Of a stretch of DNA of 16,548 nucleotides, positions 8,397 to 16,548 are shown in pieces. The position numbers and the translations under genes were made by a program. Source of the DNA: Auxenochlorella pyrenoidosa (Eukaryota > Chlorophyta > Trebouxiophyceae > Chlorellales > Chlorellaceae); contig KQ482041.1 in the NCBI GenBank assembly GCA_001430745.1, forward strand, positions 1,440,672-1,457,219, in the 5' to 3' direction. Numbering within the stretch: the stretch's first letter is position 1; each line of letters begins with the position of its first letter. The notes beneath the pieces were generated by a model that searched no databases, was not told where the DNA came from, and saw only the letters and a list, made by a program, of their open reading frames with translations.

Positions 8397-8944
8397 ACGA
8401 CGTATAATGAAGTACACAGGAATGCAGCGTGCCCCATGCGCATGGTAGGGTTGGGTTTGGGGTGTACCGCCAACTTGCTTAACATCGCAGGAACCGGGCC
8501 AGCAAAGCAACACGGGTCTCATCTTCTGCAGAGGCGCTGGACAGTGGCAGCTGCCAGCCTGGCAGGTTTAGCCAACTGCAGCGAAGGAGTGGCTGGCGTG
8601 GCATGTCTGGCCAACGCTGGCGGCGGGGCAGATGGGCACAAGGATGACCATGCGGCGGGTGCTGGCATCTTTTGTCCTATTTCTTTTCGACTAGAGCCTG
8701 CATCCACACATACCAAGAGTCCGGAAGCGTTGGGGCGCGGGCCTTCCCCAGCTGCTCGGGCGCGGACAGGGACCAGAGTTGTCGGTCGCGCTTTGCCCCA
8801 ACTGCTGCCAATACCTGCTAACGATCTGCAGCACACATGCGTGACGAGCCGGCAATAATCTGAAGGCAGCAGGAGGCAGCTTTCGACGGGAGCATACGCT
8901 CTCTCTCCTTTGCCGCGGCGGGCGCTGACCTGGCCCAGTGATCG

Positions 8945-11900
8945 ATGGAGAGGGCCAGCGCGGAGCCCGCCGACGTGCGGTCGACGGCAGATGGCTTGCA
9001 AGGCGTCGCCCCCGAGGGCGGCTCGCCAGCTGCCAAGCGGCGGAGCGGCGGCCGCCGCCCGGCATCCTCAGTTCCCTGCCAGGCAAGCATCAGGCCACGA
9101 GCACCAGCCGCCAGTCTACGCACGCTTGTGCACAGTGGCAGGGGTTTGCTGCAGTCTGTGGATGCGGCAGCGCAACTCTCAGTCCACGGTAGCCTGTGGC
9201 GAGAGTTGTACTGCATGGCACGGAACCTGCTGCAGGTTCTGGGGTGTGGGGAGGAGCTGATCGCTGCAGGAGCCTTCTACAAAAGGTGTGGCGGTGGTGC
9301 TGGCATGTCTGCCAGAAGCTCTTCACTCTGGGGAACCCAGGCCCGCCCACAATGCCGCAGCTGCTTAGCCTTATCGCGCGCATGACAGCCGCAGGAGCAG
9401 CCCACAAGGCCTCCGGCCTGGCGCAGGGACAGATGATGATACTTGCCCGGGGGCAAGATGCTGGTTGGGCAGCATACACCAGCGCATCTGGGCAGCCAAA
9501 GCTGCCCTGGGCACCCTGCCATGCCAAGCAAACTGCGCTGCCGCTGGCGCAGGTACCGCGTGTGCAAGCGGCACTCCATGGAGGCTGCTGTCCAGCTGGC
9601 CGCCGGCCTGGCTCGCTTTTGCCAGGTGCGGGCTTCCGCCGCCCGCCGCAAGCGCGCACTCTGGGGGTGCAGGCGTGCCGTGCATTGGCCGATGCCGGTC
9701 TGCAACCCTGACCTGTTTCCGCCCTTTCCTCCGCCATTAAGCCAGGCCCCCAGTCTTGCCCTCGTGCCACCTCTCCCAACCGCCACGTGTTGCCACCCCC
9801 CGCCATGGCCCCCCGCAGCAATGCGCGCGCTTCCACGACGTCTCTGAGTTTGAGGGGCAGCGCCGCAGCTGCCGCACCGCCCTGGCAAAGCACCGCAAGA
9901 AGCGGCGCAGCAGCGGCAAGAGGCCGCCCAAGAGGAAGCAAGAGGCAGCCAGCGATGGCACGACCGCGCATGCAGAGCGCCAACAGCAGCGGCAGCAACG
10001 GCATCACGAACCACAGCAGAGGCAGCAACAGCAGAGGCAGGCATCACTTGCGGTGGGTCAGACTGAGAGTGGCAGGCAGGGGGCGCAGCAGTCATCACGT
10101 CAGCAGCACAGCGCACTGGCAGGCAGCAGCGGCGGTACAGTTGACTGGCCCAGCGGCAGCGAGGGATGCGCAACAGTAAGCAGCGCCAGCGGCAGCAGCC
10201 CGGGGCATAGCGGCAGCGATGCAAGTGCCGAGGCACTACGACAGCACAGCCTGGAGCCTGCAGCACGTGCCTCAGCGGCAGCGGCCCGTGGGCTCCCGCA
10301 CCGTGAGGTGTCTGGAAGCGCCAGCCTGCAGGGCCATGGCAGCAGCACCCTGGAGTCAGCCATCCAAGCAGCAGCACCAGCGCCTTCCTGCCGCCTGCCC
10401 CTCGCCTCTGCACAGGTTGAGGTACAAGTCAGGCCCAGCAGGGCAGGGACAGAGTGGGCAGCCAGCCTGGTGGGCGCTCAGCCCAACGGCCACTCCCAGG
10501 ACCTGCTGCAGTCCTCAGCCGCCTGCAGCCTGGAGCCAGGCAGGCCCGATATTGCGCCTGCCGCCGCACCTGCGCTGCCAGACGGGCCGCACTGCCAGCC
10601 TGCAAGCTGGACCGCCCTCCAGGCTGCCGGCCGCCCGCTGCTTCCGGAGCAGCGGCACCTCGAGTCGCCAGCGCTGCAGCCTCGCTCGCTTGCGCCGGTG
10701 GGCAGGGTGGTCAGCGCCCTTGCTGCAAGCCGCCAGCGGCAGCGGGAGCAGAAGCCATGGCAGGACAGTGATCAGCAGCCGCTCCCTGCTGTCGTGCCGC
10801 CAAGTGCAGCCAGCCTTGGCAACATCTTTGATGCCAGCTTTCACCTCAGCGGCTCTGGTTGGAGCGCCGCCAGTCATGAACACGGCATGGCAGGCAGCAG
10901 CAGTGCGGTGCTGGCTGCTGCCCTCCCAGGCGCTGGGCCCCTGGCCGCAGCACAGCCGGCGGCAAGTGCAGCAGCAGTGGCATCTCAGCAGCTACTGAAG
11001 CGTGTGATGTCGGGTAGCATGCAGGGCCATGGCAGCAGCACCCACCCAGCATTGGACGAGCTGCCATCGGCGCAGGCAGAGCCCTCCTGGCTGGCGCGAG
11101 AACTGCGCATGGAGACTCAGCCGGCAGTTGGCAGGGCGGGATGGGCAGCCAGCTCTGACAGTGACGCAGCTGTCAGCCAACCAGGGCAGCTGCAAGCCCC
11201 TGCCAGCGTGCAGCTGCAGCTACCGGCGGGAGCTGCAACTGCGCCCACCATGCCAGGAGGCCCACTGGCAGCGCCACAGCGACAAGGGCCAGAGCGCAGT
11301 CTGATGCTGCTGGCGCACGGCTTGTTGCCATCGCAGGAGCGGGTCGGTGGCCCAGCAGGCCGTGGCGGCTTTGGCCAGTGGCAGCAAACGCCGCAGGCTT
11401 GTCGGCCGCCATCGCTGCCCCCACACCCCGCCCTGGCCAATGCACCCAGCTATGGTGGCAGCTTCAACAGCAGCAGCTCAGGCTGGAGCAGCGCCAGCCT
11501 GGCACCGGCTGCCTCCCTTCCCATGGAGCCTTTGCAGCAGGGCAGTGCACACGCTTTGGGGGCCAGCAGCCTGGGATTGTCCGCGCTGGCGCCCGCCGCC
11601 ATGCCAGGCAGGCAGACCTCTCTGCATGCTGAGCGCTCGCTGGAGGGCGGCGTCCCCGCATGGAACGGCCACGGCCCGGCGCCCACGCAACCAACTGCAG
11701 ATGCGCTGCAGCCTGCAGGCAGCCATCAGCCCTCCCTCCCGCATGCGCAGTCCTTGGAGAGCGACGGCGGCATCGAGGTGAGGGCGGGCCTGGGCAGGGG
11801 CGGATTGGCTCAGAGTGACAGCGAGCAGGCTGGCGCCTCGGGGCAGCACGTACCGACGTGCACGCCCGCCTTGGCATTCACACGCCTGGCCCGTCCCTTC

Positions 11901-11976
11901 CTGAGCAGCAGCCCTGCCTTGTGCTGCCCGCCTGCAGGGCTGGCTTGCGGGCGTGCTGGGGCTGCCAGACCCGTGA
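8945..11976 (+). CDS. SBP3: SBP-box transcription factor, close paralog of SBP2
   Basis: Predicted nuclear regulator, about 752 residues. Exons: 8945-9082, 9236-9285, 9553-9625, 9819-11777, 11938-11976, with consistent phases. The start is the first Met after TGA at 8939. Exon 1 ends KRRSGGRRPASSVPCQ, nearly the same as SBP2. The SBP domain reads CQ-VLGCGEELIAAGAFYK, RYRVCKRHSMEAAVQL, AAGLARFCQQCARFHDVSEF, RRSCRTALAKHRKKRR, followed by SSGKRPPKRKQE, a clear basic nuclear-signal-like stretch. All eight zinc ligands are present. The long last-but-one exon is Ala/Ser/Gln-rich and internally repetitive: QGHGSST occurs twice (24-nt exact DNA repeat at 10327 and 11020), the [FY]xxS[FL]xxSxSxW motif occurs twice (10827-10874 and 11451-11498), and GFGQWQQ occurs once. 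The C-terminus is SLESDGGIE-GWLAGVLGLPDP, parallel to SBP2. Likely function is sequence-specific transcription control; targets are unknown. Confidence 0.93.
9083..9235 (+). other. SBP3 intron 1, GC-AG type
   Basis: The donor is TGCCAG|GCAAGC and the acceptor is CTGCTGCAG|GTT. It joins CQ to VLGC in phase 0. It is homologous in position and donor type to intron 1 of SBP1 and SBP2. Confidence 0.8.
10327..10350 (+). repeat. 24-nt direct repeat, copy 1 (partner at 11020-11043)
   Basis: The two 24-nt stretches are identical and encode QGHGSST. They lie at equivalent positions ahead of the two W-containing motifs in SBP3, supporting an internal duplication of this protein region. Confidence 0.85.
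10827..10874 (+). repeat. GW-like motif copy 1 in SBP3
   Basis: Encodes FDASFHLSGSGWSAAS, matching [FY]xxS[FL]xxSxSxW. It begins with Phe-Asp like SBP2 copy 1, whereas both copy 2 motifs begin with an aromatic residue followed by Gly. Confidence 0.7.
11020..11043 (+). repeat. 24-nt direct repeat, copy 2 (partner at 10327-10350)
   Basis: Exact second copy of the QGHGSST-encoding stretch, about 690 nt downstream of the first and in the same reading frame. Confidence 0.85.
11451..11498 (+). repeat. GW-like motif copy 2 in SBP3
   Basis: Encodes YGGSFNSSSSGWSSAS. With SBP2 copy 2 this is the best conserved part of the C-terminal regions, which are otherwise hard to align by eye. Confidence 0.75.
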
Positions 11977-12548
11977 ACCCCAGTGCGCCACGCCAGCCGC
12001 CTGCGTGACTGCCCATGTGAGCCCGGGAGGAGCAGCAGACCTACACCTGCAGCATCAGCAAACCTGCAAACCAAGCTCTTCGTGCCAATTCACTCGTGTT
12101 TCCTTTCACCTCTCTGCTCATCCACATGCATGCTGCCAGGCAGACTGATTCCGGCCCAGAACGTACTAGGCAGAGTTACTACACAGCTCAGTGTGTTGCC
12201 TGCACTGCCACTGCCACCCATCACCCCCACTTCATCACTCACCTCGTCATGCGGCCCTCTGCTGCCAGGCACTGCTCGGATCCCACCCCAATTTCTCTGT
12301 GCCTGCCATTTCCCGCCGCCTCCACCATTACTGCATGTGCCCTCGCTGTCATTCTGCATGCCCCGCATCCGTTTGCTGTCTTGTACCTGAGAGAGTAACC
12401 TTTTCACCATCCAGTACCCTTCCGGTTTGACATCCCGCAGCCTTTTGTTACTGCTGCGCTTCAACGTTTGGTCCCGCACCTCCACCGTTTGCAAGTCGAG
12501 TAAAGCAGCGCGTCCAGAGTGCGCAATGTGAGCGCAGCGCAGATGGTG
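11977..12548. other. Convergent intergenic region between SBP3 and the helicase
   Basis: About 570 nt where two transcripts run toward each other. It is less GC-rich than the flanking genes, with T- and CA-rich segments, as expected for 3' UTRs. No coding segment, clear TGTAA signal or strong inverted repeat was recognised. Confidence 0.6.
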
Positions 12549-15500
12549 CTATCGCCGCCCCCCTCGAGCTCGAGCCTTCTGCTGCGCACTGCTCAGCGGC
12601 GGTGGAGGCGGCCGAGCGCTGCTGCTACCGCCGCAGCTGCCGCTGCTGCCGCCCCCGATGCTGCCACCCCTGCCTTCTGGGGTGCTGGGTGCCGCAGGGC
12701 TGCCAGCTGGGCTGCCGGCCCGAGCCCTCTCATGCTGCCATGGCGCACCTGGCATGGCGGGGCTGCCAGCACTCCCCAACGGCCGCCTCTCCGTGCTGCC
12801 ACGGGCGCTGCCCTGCCGCAATCCCAAGGGCAGCTGCCGCCGCTCAGGGTGCTGCCGGCTACCGCCGCTGCTGACGGCGGGCGCCTGCCAAGCGCCGCAC
12901 GTGTCCCGCAGCACTGCATGGCCCGCCTTCAAAACGTCTCTGAGGAAGCGGCTTGGCTCATTTGGTTCTGTGGGCGTCCTGCATCGAGGCAGGGACAGCA
13001 TGCTCACGCTGTAGCAGTCGCCCACCCGGTGCCCAGCTTGCGTGCAAGAAGCCATACAAACGATGCCCATGCACAGCAGGCTGCTCGCCCGTCCTGGCCC
13101 CTCCGCCCCTGGCCTGCACTGCAGGCACACGCATGCACGGCGCCACGCCGCCCCGGCCTCACTTGCTGCGCCCAAAGTGCGTGTTCTGCAGCGTGTGGCT
13201 GAGCCGCAGGCGCTTCTTGGCGCGGGTGAGGGAGACGTAGAAGAGCCGGCGCTCCTCGTTCACTGCTGACTCAAGCTTGTCGCTCATGCGGAGCAGGGGG
13301 ATCGTCATTTCGTTGCAGCCTGGGAGACAAAGCGGTGGGAATGCCCCGGGGCTGCCGTTAGAATGGCTGTGCAGGCAACCTGTGGCCTCACTGCTGCTAT
13401 GCAAGTGCTGCCGCATGGGTCAAAAATCAAACCTGCATGCTGTGGGCAGGCACCTGGCCTATCGCCAGGGCGTAGCGCAGCCTCACGACGCTCCAGCCCA
13501 GGCAGAGCAGTGGTCCCCCATGCCGGCGCACCGGGCACAAACACGGCCTCAAACTCCAGGCCCTTGGCCGCGTGCATCGTCATGACCCGCACGCCACGCG
13601 CGCCCTGCCCGCCCTCATCCGCGCCTGGACAGGTGGGAAACAAGAGCGATGTCAGAGCAGCAGGCAGGCGATTGCGCTGGACTTGATGCCGGAGTGCAGG
13701 CTGACGTGTGCGCAAGCGTGCACAGCATGCGATGCACTCTGTGTTCGTGAACCTCGCGAGGTGAGCACGCTCAAGTGCACCAAGCTGGCCCCCCTGCCCC
13801 CCCCCCCCCACCCACCACCCCCACCCCACCCCACCCTTACCCCACCCTCCTGCTGTCAACACCATGCACATCATGCACATGTGCACACCCAAACATGCAC
13901 GCATGCACACCCACCCCCTCACCACCCTGTCCACCCCTCCCTCCACCTCATCCAGCACCCAGCACCCAGCCCACTTGAGTAGAGGGCCGCCTCATCCAGG
14001 AAGTTTTGCGCCTGCTGCAGGTGCAGCATGCGTCTGGGGGCGGGGGCATACCCCGGGGGGGCCGAGCTGCTGAGGTGGCAAGTCGCTTTAAAGGACTCTG
14101 GCCCCGAAGCGCCACTGTCGCCGCCCTCGCTGGTGGCAATGTCGAAGTCGGCATCAAAGGCGCCCGCTCCCGACAGGGAGCCGGGCACGTATTCCTCCGC
14201 CACTGCTGCCTGCACAAGGGGTTGTGCAGGGGGCCCCACCAGTTAGCTGTGTGCGCGGGGCAGGTGACAGGAAGGATTGGTGGGTGCACGCAGAGGGATC
14301 GCAGCAACGCTGCCCAGCGTGGCAGGGTGTTGGCCATTTAGCATTCAAGAGGCTGGCAGGCAGGGGAGGGAGGGCGGCAGGGTGGGTGGCGGGGGTGTGC
14401 TCACCAGCTGCTGCAGCCGCATGAGGCGGTCGGCGTGCTCGCCCTGCCGCTGCTCCCCCTTCTTGGCCGTGCTGCACCCGCCCTCCTTCACGTGCTGCTC
14501 GTAGCCGGTCTGCACAGGCATGGTGGACAGGGAGGGCAGAAGGGGAGGAGGGCGAAGTGCCGGGATGAGGGCGCGGAAACGCAGAGGGAAGTTGGCGTCC
14601 AGGTCCAGGCGCGACTGGGCACTCTGGATGCCAACTGGATGCACCTGCACGGACCACCAGTGGTGATGCCAAGGGCCCTGCCAATGACCAGCATAGTCAA
14701 GCCCAGCCGCCGGCCATTGCGCAGGCGCGCAACGGCAGCACCCCGCGGCCCCACCTGGGCGATGATGTCCCTGATCGCCGCTGCCAGGGGCCGGCTGCCC
14801 ACCGCCTCGTGCAGCGCCAGCACCAGCTCACGGAAGGCCTGCAGGGCCGCCGCCGCCTGCGGCGTCAGCCCCAGCTCCCGGCGGTCTGGCAGCGGCGGCA
14901 GCGAGGTGGCTGCGCCGGCGCCGGCGGGCGGCCGGCCGAAGAGCAGGGCGCAGAGGGAGAGGCCGCGCTCTGCGGCGTGCGCCTGCAGCTTCTTGACGCT
15001 CGTGTCGCCCACGGCGCGCCTGCGTACGCAGGGGCCACAGGATGGGTGGGCGCAGCCGGTGGCACGGGCGCAGGCTGCAGGCAGCCCACGCCGCCAGCTC
15101 ACGCGGCGATACCCTGCAGCACACATGTCTCACAACCCACCCCCTGGTGCATAGCAAACCCCAGTGGCAGGCCCTGGATGGCAACGCAGGCTTTGCCAGG
15201 CACGCTCACTTGGGGGTGTTGATGATGCGGGCCAGCGCCACGTCGTCGCGCAGCCCCACCGCCAGGCGCAGGTACGCCATCACGTCCTGCCGGGGGGGGC
15301 GCGGCGCGCAGGACGCGCACGGTGCACATTCTTCATGCCGCCCGATCAGCTGGGGCCCCCCTCTCCCCGGTTGGCCGGTCATGCCCGAGGCTCAGGCAAG
15401 TTGGGTGCTTGGCCAGGGAGCCTGCCTGGCAGCCTCCTCCCAGGCACCGCCGCAGGGAGAGCTGGGCTCCAGGTGGCAGCGCTGCCCCCGGTTCGTGTGT

Positions 15501-16548
15501 TGCCACCTTGGGCCCAGCTCTCCCTGCACCGCACGGCGCAGCCAGGCGCCGAGCCGAGCACCAGCAGGCTCGTCGGGCCGGGCCGGGCCCAGCAGCTGCC
15601 CACCTGGATCTCGACGCGCCGCCAGAAGGGCACCCCGCCCACCAGCACATACGGGACCCTGTGCAGCACCTGCGAGGCCAGGCAGAGAGCGCATGGAAGC
15701 GCCGAGTTACCGGTGGGTAAGGTGGACAAGGCCGCATGCTCAGAGAGCACCCGTGCGGCGGGCCACAGGCTGGCGAGGGGGCAGCCCCGGAAGGGGCGCC
15801 GGGACCCAGCAGACGCAGGCGGCCCGTGCCTGCTGGTCGGCAGGCACGCACTTCACGACTGCGGGCATCCTCACCAGCTGCTGCTCCACCAGCCGCGACT
15901 GCATGTGGGTGCGCAGCAGCACGGCCACCTGCTCCTCGGGGTGCTCGCCCCTGGGAGGGAGGGGGGGAGGCTTGCGGGCAGGTTGAGAGCTTGGCATGGC
16001 CGGTGGTGGGTGCATGCGGCGTTCGCAACCGGCGCAAGCTGCTCATGGTGGCAGCGCAGGCCGCGCTGGCAGGCACGAGCCTGCTGCGGTGCCGATGTGC
16101 AAGCGGGTCGGGCAGGGAGCGTGCCGCTGCCCTCGGTACCGCACCCCGCCAGCCCACCTGTGCAGCATGCCCTTGATCTCCCTTGCAATGTACTCTGCCT
16201 CTGCATGGCTGTCCTCCAGCACATGCACCTGCACAGCCGGGTGCATGCGACAGGAGTGCATGGGTGCGGGCAGCACAGCTCCGTGGTGGTGGTGCCTGGC
16301 TTTCAGAGCACACACCCCGCCCAACAGGCCCGCCCATGAAACGCCGCCGTGCGTCTTCAGGCGTTTATATCCCGCCGCCCCAGAGGCCCCTCCGGGACAG
16401 CCCCACCGCCCGCCGCCCGATCACCTCGATGGGTTGCCCCGGCGCCAGCATTGGCCGCAGGCCTGCGCGCTGCCAGTCGTCGTTCTTCGCGATGACGCGC
16501 TCCGCGGTGGCCACAATGCGCGCGCTGGAGCGGTAGTTGTCGCGCAGG
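12549..16548 (-). CDS. UvrD/SRS2-like superfamily 1 DNA helicase, C-terminal part (partial)
   Basis: ATP-dependent 3'-5' DNA helicase family, acting in repair and recombination. Minus-strand exons in transcript order: 16548-16425, 16228-16158, 15950-15875, 15669-15604, 15286-15210, 15019-14755, 14509-14405, 14209-13975, 13624-13532, 13319-13163, 12978-12549. Every junction is GT-AG and keeps frame (565 residues visible). Motifs in order: LRDNYRSSARIV (motif IV), VAVLLRTHMQSR, VPYVLVGGVPFWRR, DVMAYLRLAVGLRDD with LARIINTPKRAVGDTSVKKL, TGYEQHVKEGG, VMTMHAAKGLEFEAVFVP (motif V), GCNEMTIPLL and EERRLFYVSLTRAKKRL (motif VI, with the Arg finger). The last exon adds NEPSRFLRDV, a C-terminal motif of UvrD-type helicases, then a basic Gly/Ser/Pro-rich tail of about 120 residues. 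A Ser/acidic insert of about 50 residues precedes motif V. The Walker A and B motifs lie beyond the window. The NEMTIPLL block suggests plant SRS2-like proteins; the subfamily is less sure than the family. Confidence 0.93.
13789..13850 (-). repeat. G-rich low-complexity tract in helicase intron
   Basis: On the plus strand this is an almost pure C/A tract with many runs of three or more C. On the helicase transcript it is therefore G-rich, with at least four closely spaced G runs, as needed for a G-quadruplex. It lies inside the 350-nt intron 13625-13974, the longest in the visible gene. Confidence 0.85.
15452..15527. repeat. 27-nt-arm inverted repeat (hairpin) in a helicase intron
   Basis: The arms 15452-15478 and 15501-15527 are reverse complements at 25 of 27 positions, separated by a 22-nt loop. 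The whole structure is inside helicase intron 15287-15603. Its size and loop are like a small pre-miRNA stem. It may instead be a relic of a short inverted duplication. Confidence 0.9.

Larger units (their letters stand above)
7569..8944. other. Intergenic: SBP2 3' region and SBP3 upstream region
   Basis: About 1.38 kb without a supported gene. It contains a 40-nt near-perfect palindrome (7850-7889), T/C-rich stretches around 7900-8040, a GTAC-centred palindrome (8300-8313), further GTAC sites at 8412 and 8464, and TGTAA at 8392-8396. TGTAA is the polyadenylation signal known from green algae, so it could end the SBP2 transcript; I did not see it after the other genes. The stop TGA at 8939-8941 sits just upstream of the SBP3 start. 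Confidence 0.6.

Noticed and set aside
9756..9818. Met at 9756 as the start of SBP3
   Set aside because: Same reason as SBP2: it lies in intron 3 (9626-9818), and the SBP domain would lack its first zinc site.
9277..10413. Minus-strand open frame of 378 residues
   Set aside because: It runs antisense through SBP3 exons and introns, which are supported by motifs and splice phases. It is rich in Cys/Arg/Ala as expected of a GC-rich shadow frame and has no recognisable domain.
12519..13202. Plus-strand open frame of 227 residues with a stretch (QHCMARLQNVSEE) resembling the SBP segment QQCARFHDVSEFE, possibly a fourth, decayed SBP copy
   Set aside because: The stretch is antisense to the helicase exon 12549-12978, where the minus strand encodes the family motif PSRFLRDV with correct splice phase. 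No other part of an SBP domain is nearby, so the likeness is best taken as chance.
13159..13319. Helicase gene ending at the TGA at 13159
   Set aside because: This was the first model, but splicing at AA|GTGAGG to 12978 keeps frame and adds the PSRFL motif known from UvrD-type C-termini. The longer model is preferred; the short form is kept only as a possible retention isoform.
13858..13930. CA-rich, ATGCAC-like repeats as a mini-satellite or CRISPR-like array
   Set aside because: The units are irregular and short, there are no unique spacers, and the stretch is within a helicase intron. It is simple low-complexity DNA.
15164..16339. Plus-strand open frame of 391 residues opposite the helicase
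   Set aside because: The minus strand in the same interval holds six helicase exons with conserved motifs in order. The plus frame has no domain and is a GC-rich shadow.

Overview
The window looks like nuclear DNA of a GC-rich green alga, probably a Chlorella-like trebouxiophyte. This rests on three things: SBP-box (SQUAMOSA-promoter-binding-protein) domains, which are known only from green plants and algae; strongly GC-biased sequence with Ala/Gln/Ser-rich low-complexity proteins; and dense short spliceosomal introns (about 100-350 nt). No bacterial operon, rRNA, tRNA, transposon or CRISPR array was seen. All gene models were built by hand from family motifs plus splice sites whose phases agree across every junction, except where noted.

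Layout. (1) 42-963 (+): the 3' end of an LSD1/FLD-type flavin amine oxidase (histone lysine demethylase) with a long C-terminal tail. (2) 1468-3456, 4623-7568 and 8945-11976 (+): three head-to-tail SBP-box transcription factor genes. All three interrupt the SBP domain at the same three positions (after CQ, inside the Arg codon before YRxC, and after the Cys-Gln of RFCQ or RYCQ), so they arose by tandem duplication. SBP2 and SBP3 are close paralogs with long Ser/Ala/Gln-rich C-terminal regions. SBP1 is shorter and diverged and has lost a zinc ligand. (3) 12549-16548 (-): the C-terminal part of a UvrD/SRS2-like superfamily 1 DNA helicase in eleven exons. It converges on SBP3, and its N-terminal part lies beyond the right edge.

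Most notable points. The first SBP-domain intron of all three paralogs needs a GC-AG splice donor, and SBP1 has a second GC donor where its paralogs have GT. SBP2 and SBP3 share a repeated motif, [FY]xxS[FL]xxSxSxW, found twice in each protein, which suggests an old internal duplication. SBP1 has Gln in place of the second-zinc-site His. A 27-nt-arm hairpin lies in a helicase intron, and a 40-nt near-perfect palindrome lies downstream of SBP2. In the helicase, retention of the last intron would end the protein exactly at the splice junction.

The LSD1-like enzyme and the SBP factors would both act on gene expression in the nucleus, but nothing in the sequence shows that they work together. The cluster is best read as a locally expanded transcription-factor array between two unrelated housekeeping-type genes.
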